Shown: positions 1-5,000, counted from the stretch's first letter. The stretch is 5,000 bases of DNA from an uncultured Bacteroides sp. (GCA_905197435.1 CAJJYX010000192.1:1-5000); one strand, 5' to 3'. Notes: generated from the letters alone by a model not told the origin. Program-made: numbers and translations.

Positions 1-5
1 GCCAC
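1..5 (-). CDS. ftsI: Possible first codons of ftsI (penicillin-binding transpeptidase), cut by the window edge
   Basis: The strand that reads out of ftsL has a 36-bp gap and then GTG-GC at the very edge. This could be a GTG start followed by an alanine codon. Bacteroidota FtsI/PBP2-type proteins usually follow ftsL in the dcw cluster, and from memory they often begin Met-Ala, so the placement fits. Only five bases are visible, so the identification rests on gene order. The true start may be an ATG outside the window. Confidence 0.3.
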
Positions 6-41
6 AGTGCTTATTCTCTTTTAAGACTCTCCACTTACACC

Positions 42-392
42 TTATTTAATAAGGTAAGGCGGGTTGGTAGAGGTCTGCAAATCACTTTCCCGGGTGGCGA
101 TGTACTCCTCGATGCGTGATTGGCGGCTTCGCTCCATCAATTCCGAACTGCGTGTCAATGCGTCGTACTTGATGTCTGTGAGTTCTTTCTTCAGATTGTC
201 TATCTCTATCAGCTGTAGCTGGCATTCGTAACGGTTGTTGATGTAAATAATGATAAGCACCATGATGAGGAACAACAACCCGGCTTGGCGGCGGAAGAAG
301 TCCGTAGCCAGTATGTCACCTCCGATGATGTTCTTCAGTGAGGTGCGTTTCCTCACCTGTTCTTGCTTCTTTTCTTCTTGTATCTTTTCCAT
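42..392 (-). CDS. ftsL: FtsL-like cell division protein
   Basis: A 116-residue bitopic inner-membrane protein of the divisome. FtsL proteins work with FtsB/DivIC-like partners and FtsQ to recruit and activate the FtsWI septal peptidoglycan synthase. The sequence shows a charged, Lys/Glu-rich cytoplasmic N-terminus (residues 1-35), one hydrophobic segment at about 37-52 (LLFLIMVLIIIYI), and a heptad-like, probably coiled-coil periplasmic stretch at about 54-95, followed by a short polar tail. This matches the FtsL-like family of Bacteroidota, which diverges strongly from E. coli FtsL and is recognised mainly by topology and position. The start lies 9 bp after the rsmH stop, implying cotranscription and probably translational coupling. 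The call relies on topology plus synteny, because FtsL families have little sequence signature. Confidence 0.85.
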   Translation of the reverse strand: MEKIQEEKKQEQVRKRTSLKNIIGGDILATDFFRRQAGLLFLIMVLIIIYINNRYECQLQLIEIDNLKKELTDIKYDALTRSSELMERSRQSRIEEYIATRESDLQTSTNPPYLIK

Positions 393-401
393 TGCTAATC
401 A

Positions 402-1322
402 CTAATCATTCACTACTCTTTCTGCAATTCTCAGCTTGGCGCTTCGCGAACGCGGGTTGCGTTCTATCTCTTCTTCGTCCGGCACGATTACTTTGTTGTT
501 GACCGGTCGGAACGGAGCCAATACATTCCCGAAGAAATCTTTTTCGGTTTTGCCTTCCACATTGCCGGTTTTCATGATGTTTTTCACCATGCGGTCTTCC
601 AGGGAGTGATAGGTTATCACCACCAGGCGGCCTCCCGGTTTTAGCGCTTCTGTTGCTGCATACAGCATCTCTTTCAGTGCTTCCATCTCCTGGTTAACCT
701 CGATGCGCAATGCCTGGAACACCTTTGCCAGTTCTTTCTTCTCGCGTTCGCGGCCGAAGAGCGGTTTGACGATTTCCAGGAATTCGCCGATGGTGGCAAT
801 TCTCTGCGCAGCCCGTGCCTTTATGATGACAGATGCCAGTTTCCGGCTATTCTTCAGTTCGCCGTACAGATAAAAGATGTCGGCCAGCTTCTCTTCCTCG
901 TATGTGTTCACGATGTCGGCAGCGGTCAGGCCGGCCCGCTTGTTCATGCGCATATCCAGCGCCCCGTCGAAGCGGAAGGAGAATCCCCGTTCGCTGTCGT
1001 CGAAATGATGGGAAGATACGCCGAGGTCTGCAAGTATGGCATCCACTTTTTCGATGCCGTGGTAGCGCAGGAAGTTGTGCAGGTAGCGGAAGTTGCTGCG
1101 TACGAATGTAAAATGCGGGTTGTTTACGATGTTGCGTTCCGCATCTTCGTCTTGGTCGAAGCTCAGCAGGCGCCCACCGTCCCCCAGGCGGGACAGTATC
1201 TCGCGTGAGTGTCCTCCTCCGCCGAATGTGACGTCTACATACGTGCCGTCCGGACGGATGTTCATTGCATCTACGCTTGGCATCAGCAATACGGGAATAT
1301 GGTATGTCGTTTCTTCTTTCAT
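402..1322 (-). CDS. rsmH: 16S rRNA (cytosine(1402)-N(4))-methyltransferase RsmH (MraW)
   Basis: SAM-dependent enzyme that N4-methylates C1402 in the decoding centre of 16S rRNA in the 30S subunit. With the chosen start it has 306 residues, close to the family norm (313 in E. coli). Visible motifs are HIPVLL (8-13), the SAM-binding loop DVTFGGGGHS (30-39), the acidic DQDEDA (56-61), DAILADLGVSSHHFDDSERGF (94-114), LDMRMN (122-127), ALRIEVNQE (204-212), VVITYHSLEDR (234-244) and the C-terminal NPRSRSAKLR (289-298). The frame stays open upstream to 1442, but that start would overlap mraZ by 71 bp and add non-conserved residues. Met at 1322 sits just before the conserved HIPVLL block; an adjacent ATG at 1325 is equally possible. 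A third ATG at 1367, four bases after the mraZ stop, would add 15 residues and couple the genes more tightly. Confidence 0.95.
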   Translation of the reverse strand: MKEETTYHIPVLLMPSVDAMNIRPDGTYVDVTFGGGGHSREILSRLGDGGRLLSFDQDEDAERNIVNNPHFTFVRSNFRYLHNFLRYHGIEKVDAILADLGVSSHHFDDSERGFSFRFDGALDMRMNKRAGLTAADIVNTYEEEKLADIFYLYGELKNSRKLASVIIKARAAQRIATIGEFLEIVKPLFGREREKKELAKVFQALRIEVNQEMEALKEMLYAATEALKPGGRLVVITYHSLEDRMVKNIMKTGNVEGKTEKDFFGNVLAPFRPVNNKVIVPDEEEIERNPRSRSAKLRIAERVVND

Positions 1323-1371
1323 CATCTGTTGTTTATGGCTTATTGGTCTCGATTCGTAGGAAAGCATCCGG

Positions 1372-1848
1372 TCATTCCCGGTCTTTTTCATCACAAATAT
1401 CCTCGTCTCCCAACAGTTCTCCAAGAGCTTCGCTGAACTCATCGGGGTTCATAAATGGTTGGTCGGCACGCTCCTTGGCCCAGATTTCTATTGTATTGTC
1501 CACGCCAATGAAGCGGACGTCGCTTTGTATGCCTGCCATTTGCAGATAGCGTTTAGGCAGCAGGATACGTCCGTTTCCGTCGGGAGTCATGACTTCTGCA
1601 TCACTTACGAATTGGCGGAAAATCATTTGTTGTTTTGCATTCCATTTGTTCAGCCGGCGGCGGAGCTGGTTTTGTGTGGCAAACCATACGCTTTCCGGGT
1701 AGAGCACAAGGCAGTCCTGATACACGTCCTTGCGCAATACGAGTCTCTCTTCGGAAGCAGCTTGCAGTTGTTTCCGGAAAGCGGCAGGGATGAAAACTCT
1801 TCCTTTTGCATCCGTCTTGGCCTCGGTATTACCTAAGAATTGCATCAT
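1372..1848 (-). CDS. mraZ: MraZ, transcriptional regulator of the dcw cluster
   Basis: A 158-residue DNA-binding protein with two SpoVT/AbrB-like half domains. Each carries the MraZ signature: DAKGRVFIPAAFR at 13-25 and DGNGRILLPKRYL at 90-102. In E. coli, MraZ forms a ring-shaped oligomer, binds TGGG-containing direct repeats upstream of its own gene and represses the operon. An acidic tail (about 136-158) extends beyond the second domain, and total length is near the usual 140-155. The gene is first in a minus-strand cluster with rsmH and ftsL, as in most bacteria. Tandem ATGs at 1848 and 1845 are both possible starts. An AAGGTGAG sequence a few bases upstream is unusually Shine-Dalgarno-like for Bacteroides and supports this start region. 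Confidence 0.96.
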   Translation of the reverse strand: MMQFLGNTEAKTDAKGRVFIPAAFRKQLQAASEERLVLRKDVYQDCLVLYPESVWFATQNQLRRRLNKWNAKQQMIFRQFVSDAEVMTPDGNGRILLPKRYLQMAGIQSDVRFIGVDNTIEIWAKERADQPFMNPDEFSEALGELLGDEDICDEKDRE

Positions 1849-1855
1849 TTCTCAC

Positions 1856-1869
1856 CTTATTATAATAAG
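1856..1869. repeat. 14-bp perfect palindrome in the mraZ leader
   Basis: The sequence CTTATTATAATAAG is its own reverse complement. It lies 8 bp before the first mraZ ATG and its minus-strand end runs into the AAGGTGAG ribosome-binding-like sequence. If the promoter proposed at 1876-1883 is used, it falls at or just after the transcription start. It could be a protein-binding site or a weak AT-rich hairpin, or simply chance in AT-rich DNA. No function is established. Confidence 0.5.
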
Positions 1870-1875
1870 CGACGG

Positions 1876-1910
1876 TAAAAATACACATTTCCCCACAATT
1901 CCCCACAATC
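1876..1910 (-). promoter_or_regulatory. MraZ operator overlapping a probable dcw promoter
   Basis: Reading the minus strand towards mraZ there are consecutive 10-bp units GATTGTGGGG (1910-1901), AATTGTGGGG (1900-1891) and a degenerate AAATGTGTAT (1890-1881). The first two differ at one base. TGGGG recurring every 10 bp matches the known MraZ-box pattern (TGGGN repeats spaced by five bases). TATTTTTA at 1883-1876 resembles the Bacteroides -7 element TAnnTTTG at seven of eight positions. A poor -33 (ATTG or TTGT) lies about 21-22 bp upstream inside the first repeat, so a bound MraZ ring would cover the promoter. The repeats are directly visible; autorepression and the promoter assignment are inferred. 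Confidence 0.75.
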
Positions 1911-1980
1911 TTTTAACCAAAATCTTAGGAAGAAGTTTTCAACACCTTGTTCATAGCTTATTTGTTTGATAATGAAGATG

Positions 1981-2041
1981 CTTTTGGAGGGCTTTGCCGG
2001 TGGGGGATTTGTGCAGTCTCTTTCAAGAAGCCCGGCAAAAG
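1981..2041. repeat. Imperfect inverted repeat, potential stem-loop
   Basis: The 14-bp arms 1981-1994 (CTTTTGGAGGGCTT) and 2028-2041 (AAGCCCGGCAAAAG) pair as two 6-bp helices around a 2x2 internal mismatch, with a 33-nt loop. A competing pairing uses TTTGCCGG (1993-2000) with CCGGCAAA (2032-2039), so two mutually exclusive folds are possible. No T-run follows on either strand, which argues against a standard intrinsic terminator. Confidence 0.45.
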
Positions 2042-2161
2042 ATAGTAGCCTTCAGGATGAAAGCCGTATATCCATGAAATGAACCAAACTGTTGGGAGAC
2101 AATAAAATGATAAACGGAAGAGTATGTTGGGACTGCCCGTAGTTATGACCTTGGGCGAGCA

Positions 2162-2205
2162 GGCTGACGGGGCGGACGCCCGCTATTGTCATCCGGCTGA
2201 CGGGG
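2162..2205. repeat. Pair of 11-bp direct repeats in a GC-rich patch
   Basis: GGCTGACGGGG occurs at 2162-2172 and again at 2195-2205, a 33-bp period. Between them the sequence GGGCGGACGCCC can form a small GC hairpin. The surrounding intergenic DNA is AT-richer, so this patch stands out in composition. The period is a multiple of three, but the only frame through it is a 32-codon ORF with no recognised homologue. Function unknown. Confidence 0.4.
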
Positions 2206-2235
2206 AAGGAGGATTTGTTTAAAGTGCAGAAGAGG

Positions 2236-2265
2236 TTCCGGCAGGAATGATTTCTCCTACCGGAA
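2236..2265 (-). terminator. Hairpin over the ECF sigma stop codon, probable terminator
   Basis: In the minus-strand transcript, TTCCGGTAGGA (2265-2255) pairs with TCCTGCCGGAA (2246-2236). This is an 11-bp stem with a single G-U wobble and an 8-nt loop. The stop codon TAG of the sigma gene lies inside the left arm. The following sequence is pyrimidine-rich (CCTCTTCTGC) but is not a real U-run, so it may act as a weak terminator or a 3'-end protecting stem. Confidence 0.5.
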
Positions 2266-2760
2266 ATCTTTCAGTTCCTGTTGCAGTTTCTGTCGGGTGA
2301 AAAAGATACGGCTCTTTACTGTGCCGAGTGGCAGCCCTAACTTCTCTGCGATTTCACGGTACTTGAAGCCGGAAACATGCATGGAGAAGGGGATTTTGTA
2401 CTCACGTGGCAGGGCGTTGACAATGCGGTGCATCTCTTTCAGGTCGTAAGCGCTTTCTGTGCTGTCGGATGTGAGGTCATGCGGCGTATTCAGGTGATAG
2501 AGGTTGTCTGTGGTGTCTACGAACGTCTGGTCACGCACCACTTTGCGGTAATTGTTGATGAAGATGTTGCGCATGATGGTGTACATCCATCCTTTAAAGT
2601 TTGTATCGGGCATGTATTTCTCTTCGTTGTCCAAGGCTTTCAGGGATGTTTCCTGTAAGAGGTCGTTGGCTTCTTCACGGTCCGAGGTCAATTTGTATGC
2701 GAAACGCAACAAATCATCTTGAACTCCGAGCAGGTCTTTTTTAAATGTTATGTTATTCAT
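2257..2760 (-). CDS. RNA polymerase sigma factor, ECF (sigma-70 group 4) type
   Basis: A 167-residue two-domain sigma factor that would direct RNA polymerase to a specific promoter set. The sigma-2 domain spans about 13-75: LLRFAYKLTSDREEANDLLQETSLKA matches region 2.1-2.2, which binds core polymerase, and NFKGWMYTIMRNIFINNYRK matches regions 2.3-2.4, which melt and read the -10 element. After a polar, Asp/Ser/Thr-rich linker (about 78-105), sigma-4 (108-160) contains the helix-turn-helix YREIAEKLGLPLGTVKSRIFFTRQKL for the -35 element. Regions 1 and 3 are absent, as expected for ECF factors. No anti-sigma gene lies downstream: the next gene in that direction is mraZ, about 400 bp away. The upstream neighbour is the divergent glsA-glsB operon. 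The regulon and inducing signal cannot be read from the sequence. Confidence 0.95.
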   Translation of the reverse strand: MNNITFKKDLLGVQDDLLRFAYKLTSDREEANDLLQETSLKALDNEEKYMPDTNFKGWMYTIMRNIFINNYRKVVRDQTFVDTTDNLYHLNTPHDLTSDSTESAYDLKEMHRIVNALPREYKIPFSMHVSGFKYREIAEKLGLPLGTVKSRIFFTRQKLQQELKDFR

Positions 2761-2794
2761 ATAATGCTATGTTTTTTCGTTAATCTTGATATTG

Positions 2795-2802
2795 CAAGTT
2801 TA
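2795..2802 (-). promoter_or_regulatory. Candidate -7 element for the ECF sigma gene
   Basis: On the minus strand TAAACTTG matches the Bacteroides -7 consensus TAnnTTTG at all but one defined position. It lies 34 bp upstream of the sigma ATG. No TTTG occurs at the expected 19-21 bp upstream; the nearest is 31 bp away. The promoter is therefore either weak, activator-dependent, or read by an alternative sigma factor, possibly the gene's own product. Confidence 0.35.
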
Positions 2803-2850
2803 CGGAGGTTTTCTTGTTCGGGCAGGCGGATTTCAAACACACTTTAGGGG

Positions 2851-2913
2851 GAAAACTGTCAATTGATAGTTTTCGGGTGCAAATTGATAGATTTTGGGTG
2901 CAGTTTTCTATCA
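2851..2913. promoter_or_regulatory. Operator-like array of tandem and inverted repeats upstream of glsA
   Basis: Two 21-bp units (2861-2881 and 2882-2902) abut exactly and agree at 19 of 21 positions; both begin AATTGATAG and end GGGTGCA. The left unit overlaps a 24-bp near-perfect palindrome (2851-2874) centred on CAATTG, with arms GAAAACTGTCAA and TTGATAGTTTTC in which only one pair mismatches. The right unit starts another inverted repeat, TGATAGA (2885-2891) with TCTATCA (2907-2913). TGATAG or the variant TGACAG therefore occurs four times, in both orientations. The array ends 5 bp before the -33 element of the glsA promoter, where an activator or repressor would bind. The repeats are seen; the binding protein is unknown. 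Confidence 0.6.
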
Positions 2914-2917
2914 TTTT

Positions 2918-2950
2918 TTTGCGATTAATTAAAAAGATGAGTTAATTTTG
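2918..2950 (+). promoter_or_regulatory. Bacteroides-type promoter for the glsA-glsB operon
   Basis: The -33 element TTTG (2918-2921) and the -7 element TAATTTTG (2943-2950) match the Bacteroides primary-sigma consensus TTTG / TAnnTTTG perfectly with a 21-bp spacer. Transcription should begin around 2955-2960, giving a leader of about 15-20 nt before the ATG at 2975. This placement excludes the upstream TTG at 2948 as the translation start. Confidence 0.8.
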
Positions 2951-2974
2951 CGCATTCATTTCATCAAAAGAAGA

Positions 2975-3793
2975 ATGGCTGACGACTCTTTATTTTTGAT
3001 TGACATAGACAAGATACTTCGGGAAAAGGCCCCGAAGCACTCTAAGTATATCCCCAAGTTCGTGGTTTCTTATCTGAAGCATATCGTTCATCAGGAGGAA
3101 CTGAACGACTTTTTGCGCGAGTCGAAAGATAAAGTCGGTGTGGATTTCCTGGAAGCTTGCCTGGAGTTCCTCGATGCCGACATTGTAGTGAAGGGGAAAG
3201 AGAACCTACCCAAGGAAGGACTTTATACTTTTGTATCAAACCATCCTTTGGGCGGACAAGACGGAGTGGCATTGGGCTATGTCTTGGGCTCTTTTTATGA
3301 CGGCAAGGTGAAATATATGGTCAACGACCTGCTGATGAACCTGCGCGGACTGGCGCCGCTTTGCATTCCCATCAACAAGACGGGAAAGCAGGCCAAGGAC
3401 TTTCCGAAAATGGTGGAGGCGGGATTCGCTTCGGACAATCAACTGATTATGTTCCCTGCAGGGCTTTGCTCACGCAGGCAGAATGGGGTCATCCGTGACT
3501 TGGATTGGAAGAAGGCCTTTATCGTGAAGAGCGTAGAAGCCCACCGTGACGTGGTTCCCATTCACTTCGAGGGGCGGAACTCCGATTTCTTTTATAATCT
3601 TGCCAACCTTTGCAAGATGCTTGGCATCAAGTTCAATATCGCCATGCTTTACCTGGCGGATGAAATGCTGAAGAACCGTCATAAGACATTTACCATCACC
3701 ATAGGAAAACCCATCCCCTGGCAGACTTTTGACAAGTCGAAGACTCCCGCCGGATGGGCGCAATATGTGAAGGATATTGTATATAAATTGTAG
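2975..3793 (+). CDS. glsA: GlsA-type O-acyltransferase of glycine lipid synthesis (PlsC/LPLAT superfamily)
   Basis: Predicted to transfer a fatty acid to the 3-hydroxyl of N-(3-hydroxyacyl)glycine, completing the glycine lipid; it acts at the inner membrane. In the 272-residue protein, motif I is SNHPLGGQDG (88-97), with catalytic-type His90 and Asp96 separated by five residues instead of the four usual in PlsC, as in the hemolysin-associated acyltransferase branch. Further blocks are PLCIPINKTG (128-137), the motif III equivalent FPAG (160-163, Ala where PlsC has Glu) followed by CSRR, and VVPIHFEGRNSDFFY (193-207). There is no clear transmembrane helix. The ATG at 2975 is chosen over an upstream in-frame TTG at 2948, which lies within the promoter -7 box. 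glsB follows after 43 bp. The name rests on similarity to the characterised B. thetaiotaomicron pair; substrate is inferred. Confidence 0.88.
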   Translation: MADDSLFLIDIDKILREKAPKHSKYIPKFVVSYLKHIVHQEELNDFLRESKDKVGVDFLEACLEFLDADIVVKGKENLPKEGLYTFVSNHPLGGQDGVALGYVLGSFYDGKVKYMVNDLLMNLRGLAPLCIPINKTGKQAKDFPKMVEAGFASDNQLIMFPAGLCSRRQNGVIRDLDWKKAFIVKSVEAHRDVVPIHFEGRNSDFFYNLANLCKMLGIKFNIAMLYLADEMLKNRHKTFTITIGKPIPWQTFDKSKTPAGWAQYVKDIVYKL

Positions 3794-3836
3794 AGAGACC
3801 GTATCTATATTAAAGTAGAACTACTAACAGAAGAAT

Positions 3837-4823
3837 ATGGAAGATATTATTGCACCTATAAGCAAGGAGCTGTTGAAAGCGGAGTTGACTGAGGAGAAGC
3901 GTCTGCGCATGACCAATAGAAGTCATAATCAGATATATATCATTACTGCCCAAGACTCCCCGAACACCATGAAGGAGATCGGCCGTTTGCGGGAGATTGC
4001 ATTCCGCGCTGCGGGAGGAGGAACGGGCATGTCTATGGATATCGACGAATATGACATCATGGACAACCCGTACAAGCAGTTGATCGTATGGAATCCGGAA
4101 GCCGAAGAGATTTTAGGCGGATATCGTTACATCTTAGGCACGGACGTGCGCTTTGACGAACATGGCGCCCCTATTCTGGCTACTGCCCATATGTTCAGCT
4201 TCTCGGACAAGTTCTTGAAAGACTATCTTCCTACGACCATCGAGTTGGGACGTTCGTTCGTCACGTTGGAGTATCAGTCTACACGTGCCGACAGCAAGGG
4301 GCTGTTTGCGCTGGATAATCTGTGGGATGGTTTGGGAGCATTGACGGTAGTCATGCCCAATGTGAAGTATTTCTTCGGGAAGGTGACCATGTATCCCAGC
4401 TATCACCGTCAGGGACGCGACATGATACTTTATTTCCTGAAGAAGCATTTTGCAGACAAGGACGAACTGATAACTCCGATGAAACCGTTGGTTTTGGAGT
4501 CCGACGAGAAGGAATTGGCGGCATTGTTCTGTAAGGATACCTTCAAGGAAGACTATAAGATACTGAACAGTGAGATCCGCAAGTTGGGATATAACATTCC
4601 TCCTTTGGTGAATGCTTATATGAGTCTCAGCCCCACCATGCGCATGTTTGGCACAGCCATCAACTACGGTTTTGGCGATGTGGAGGAGACAGGCATCCTG
4701 ATTGCCGTGGACGAGATACTGGCAGAGAAGCGCATCCGCCACATTCAGTCGTTCGTAGAGAACGATGCGGAGGCCTGCAAGCTTACTTCCGGGGCAAATA
4801 AGGTGTTCTTCCCGAGCAGGTAA
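3837..4823 (+). CDS. glsB: GlsB-type glycine N-acyltransferase (GNAT/OlsB-like)
   Basis: Predicted to condense a 3-hydroxyacyl chain from acyl-ACP with the amino group of glycine. This is the committed step to glycine lipids, and the product N-(3-hydroxyacyl)glycine (commendamide) is itself bioactive. The 328-residue protein contains an OlsB/hemolysin-like GNAT core: IGRLREIAFRAAGGGTG (48-64), DEYD (70-73), ILGGYRYILG (92-101), and the hallmark ELGRSFVTLEYQ (136-147), followed by ALDNLWDGLGAL (158-169). The C-terminal part has IPPLVNAYMSLSPTMRMFGTAINYGFGD (254-281), matching the position of the conserved IPPLVKxYL region of OlsB relatives. It follows glsA by 43 bp on the same strand with no promoter-like sequence noticed, so the pair is probably an operon. 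The name transfers from B. thetaiotaomicron; an ornithine or other amino-acid substrate cannot be excluded from sequence. Confidence 0.9.
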   Translation: MEDIIAPISKELLKAELTEEKRLRMTNRSHNQIYIITAQDSPNTMKEIGRLREIAFRAAGGGTGMSMDIDEYDIMDNPYKQLIVWNPEAEEILGGYRYILGTDVRFDEHGAPILATAHMFSFSDKFLKDYLPTTIELGRSFVTLEYQSTRADSKGLFALDNLWDGLGALTVVMPNVKYFFGKVTMYPSYHRQGRDMILYFLKKHFADKDELITPMKPLVLESDEKELAALFCKDTFKEDYKILNSEIRKLGYNIPPLVNAYMSLSPTMRMFGTAINYGFGDVEETGILIAVDEILAEKRIRHIQSFVENDAEACKLTSGANKVFFPSR

Positions 4824-4850
4824 AGATGGCTTTCCGGCCTTTAGCACCCG

Positions 4851-5000
4851 CTACACCGCCGGCAGGCTGTTCCCGTTTATTTTTCTGTATAAATCGAGTG
4901 CAAAGACATCCGTCATGCCGGAGATATAATCCAATACCGCCTGTATTCTTTCATAGAGTGCAGGCGCTTTTATGTTGTACTGGCCCGATACGCGATTGAT
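4851..5000 (-). CDS. dgt: Deoxyguanosinetriphosphate triphosphohydrolase (dGTPase), C-terminal end only
   Basis: Only the last 49 codons and a TAG stop are in the window; the gene enters from the right edge. The visible peptide includes LYERIQAVLDYISGMTDVFALDLYRKING, ending NSLPAV. The DYISGMTD-x-FALDLYRK block is characteristic of the C-terminal end of dGTPases of the HD phosphohydrolase superfamily, which hydrolyse dGTP to deoxyguanosine and triphosphate. The catalytic HD motifs lie outside the window. It converges on glsB with 27 bp between stop codons, and I see no clear terminator hairpin in that gap. Confidence 0.85.
   Translation of the reverse strand: MNRVSGQYNIKAPALYERIQAVLDYISGMTDVFALDLYRKINGNSLPAV

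Larger units (their letters stand above)
1911..2235. other. Intergenic region without a convincing gene
   Basis: Between the ECF sigma gene and the MraZ boxes I find no ORF with recognisable similarity. Short frames exist: 36 codons at 1972-2082 (+), 32 codons at 2124-2222 (+), and a minus-strand frame of about 46 codons starting near 2190. None has a good start context or a known motif. Base composition is uneven: 1911-1980 is AT-rich, while 2140-2210 is markedly GC-rich. It contains an imperfect inverted repeat at 1981-2041 and a direct repeat at 2162-2205, described separately. It may be decayed sequence, a repeat-element remnant, or a long leader of the dcw transcript. Confidence 0.6.

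Noticed and set aside
833..1436. Several overlapping plus-strand frames opposite rsmH
   Set aside because: They are shadows of rsmH in three frames with low-complexity Arg/Ser/Pro-rich peptides and no plausible starts.
1459..1836. A 125-codon plus-strand frame opposite mraZ
   Set aside because: It mirrors mraZ, whose two domain signatures are unmistakable; the antisense peptide resembles nothing I know.
1972..2222. Two small plus-strand ORFs (36 and 32 codons) in the intergenic region
   Set aside because: No recognisable motif, no consensus promoter at the expected spacing, and lengths expected by chance.
2885..2920. A plus-strand intrinsic terminator formed by TGATAGA/TCTATCA followed by seven Ts
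   Set aside because: The stem is only 7 bp and AT-rich with a 15-nt loop, no plus-strand gene ends upstream, and the T-run forms part of the glsA -33 region. A protein-binding site explains the symmetry better.
4134..4847. A 237-codon open frame on the minus strand, antisense to glsB
   Set aside because: It lies almost entirely inside glsB, which has clear GNAT motifs on the other strand. The antisense peptide has no recognisable domain, and its frame is most simply a by-product of glsB codon usage.
1..5000. CRISPR arrays, tRNA or rRNA genes, insertion sequences or phage genes
   Set aside because: No regularly spaced repeat array, no recognised tRNA or rRNA sequence, and no transposase or integrase coding sequence was seen.

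Overview
The window looks like the chromosome of a Bacteroides-type member of the Bacteroidota. The grounds are the mraZ-rsmH-ftsL start of a division and cell-wall (dcw) cluster with a Bacteroidota-style FtsL-like protein, a gene pair matching the two glycine-lipid acyltransferases known from Bacteroides, promoters of the Bacteroides type (-33 TTTG and -7 TAnnTTTG), mostly weak Shine-Dalgarno sequences, and moderate GC. I cannot name the species from sequence alone.

Layout. From the left edge to about 1910, on the minus strand, lies the head of the dcw cluster: mraZ (1372-1848), rsmH (402-1322), an ftsL-like gene (42-392), and probably the first bases of ftsI at the very edge. An array of 10-bp repeats carrying TGGGG, just upstream of mraZ, matches the known MraZ operator type and overlaps a possible promoter. 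Positions 1911-2235 contain no convincing gene but hold an inverted repeat and a GC-rich direct repeat. An ECF sigma factor gene follows on the minus strand (2257-2760), with a hairpin over its stop codon and no adjacent anti-sigma gene.

A 214-bp divergent region (2761-2974) separates the sigma gene from a plus-strand two-gene operon: glsA (2975-3793), a PlsC-like O-acyltransferase, and glsB (3837-4823), a GNAT-type N-acyltransferase. Together they should make glycine lipids: GlsB N-acylates glycine with a 3-hydroxy fatty acid, and GlsA acylates the 3-hydroxyl. In front of glsA is a perfect match to the Bacteroides promoter consensus, preceded by two 21-bp tandem repeats and two overlapping inverted repeats that look like an operator. 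At the right edge the C-terminus of a dGTPase (dgt) runs convergently on the minus strand.

Most genes are ordinary core genes. The least explained parts are the operator-like array upstream of glsA, its position beside a divergent ECF sigma gene, and the 1970-2235 intergenic segment.
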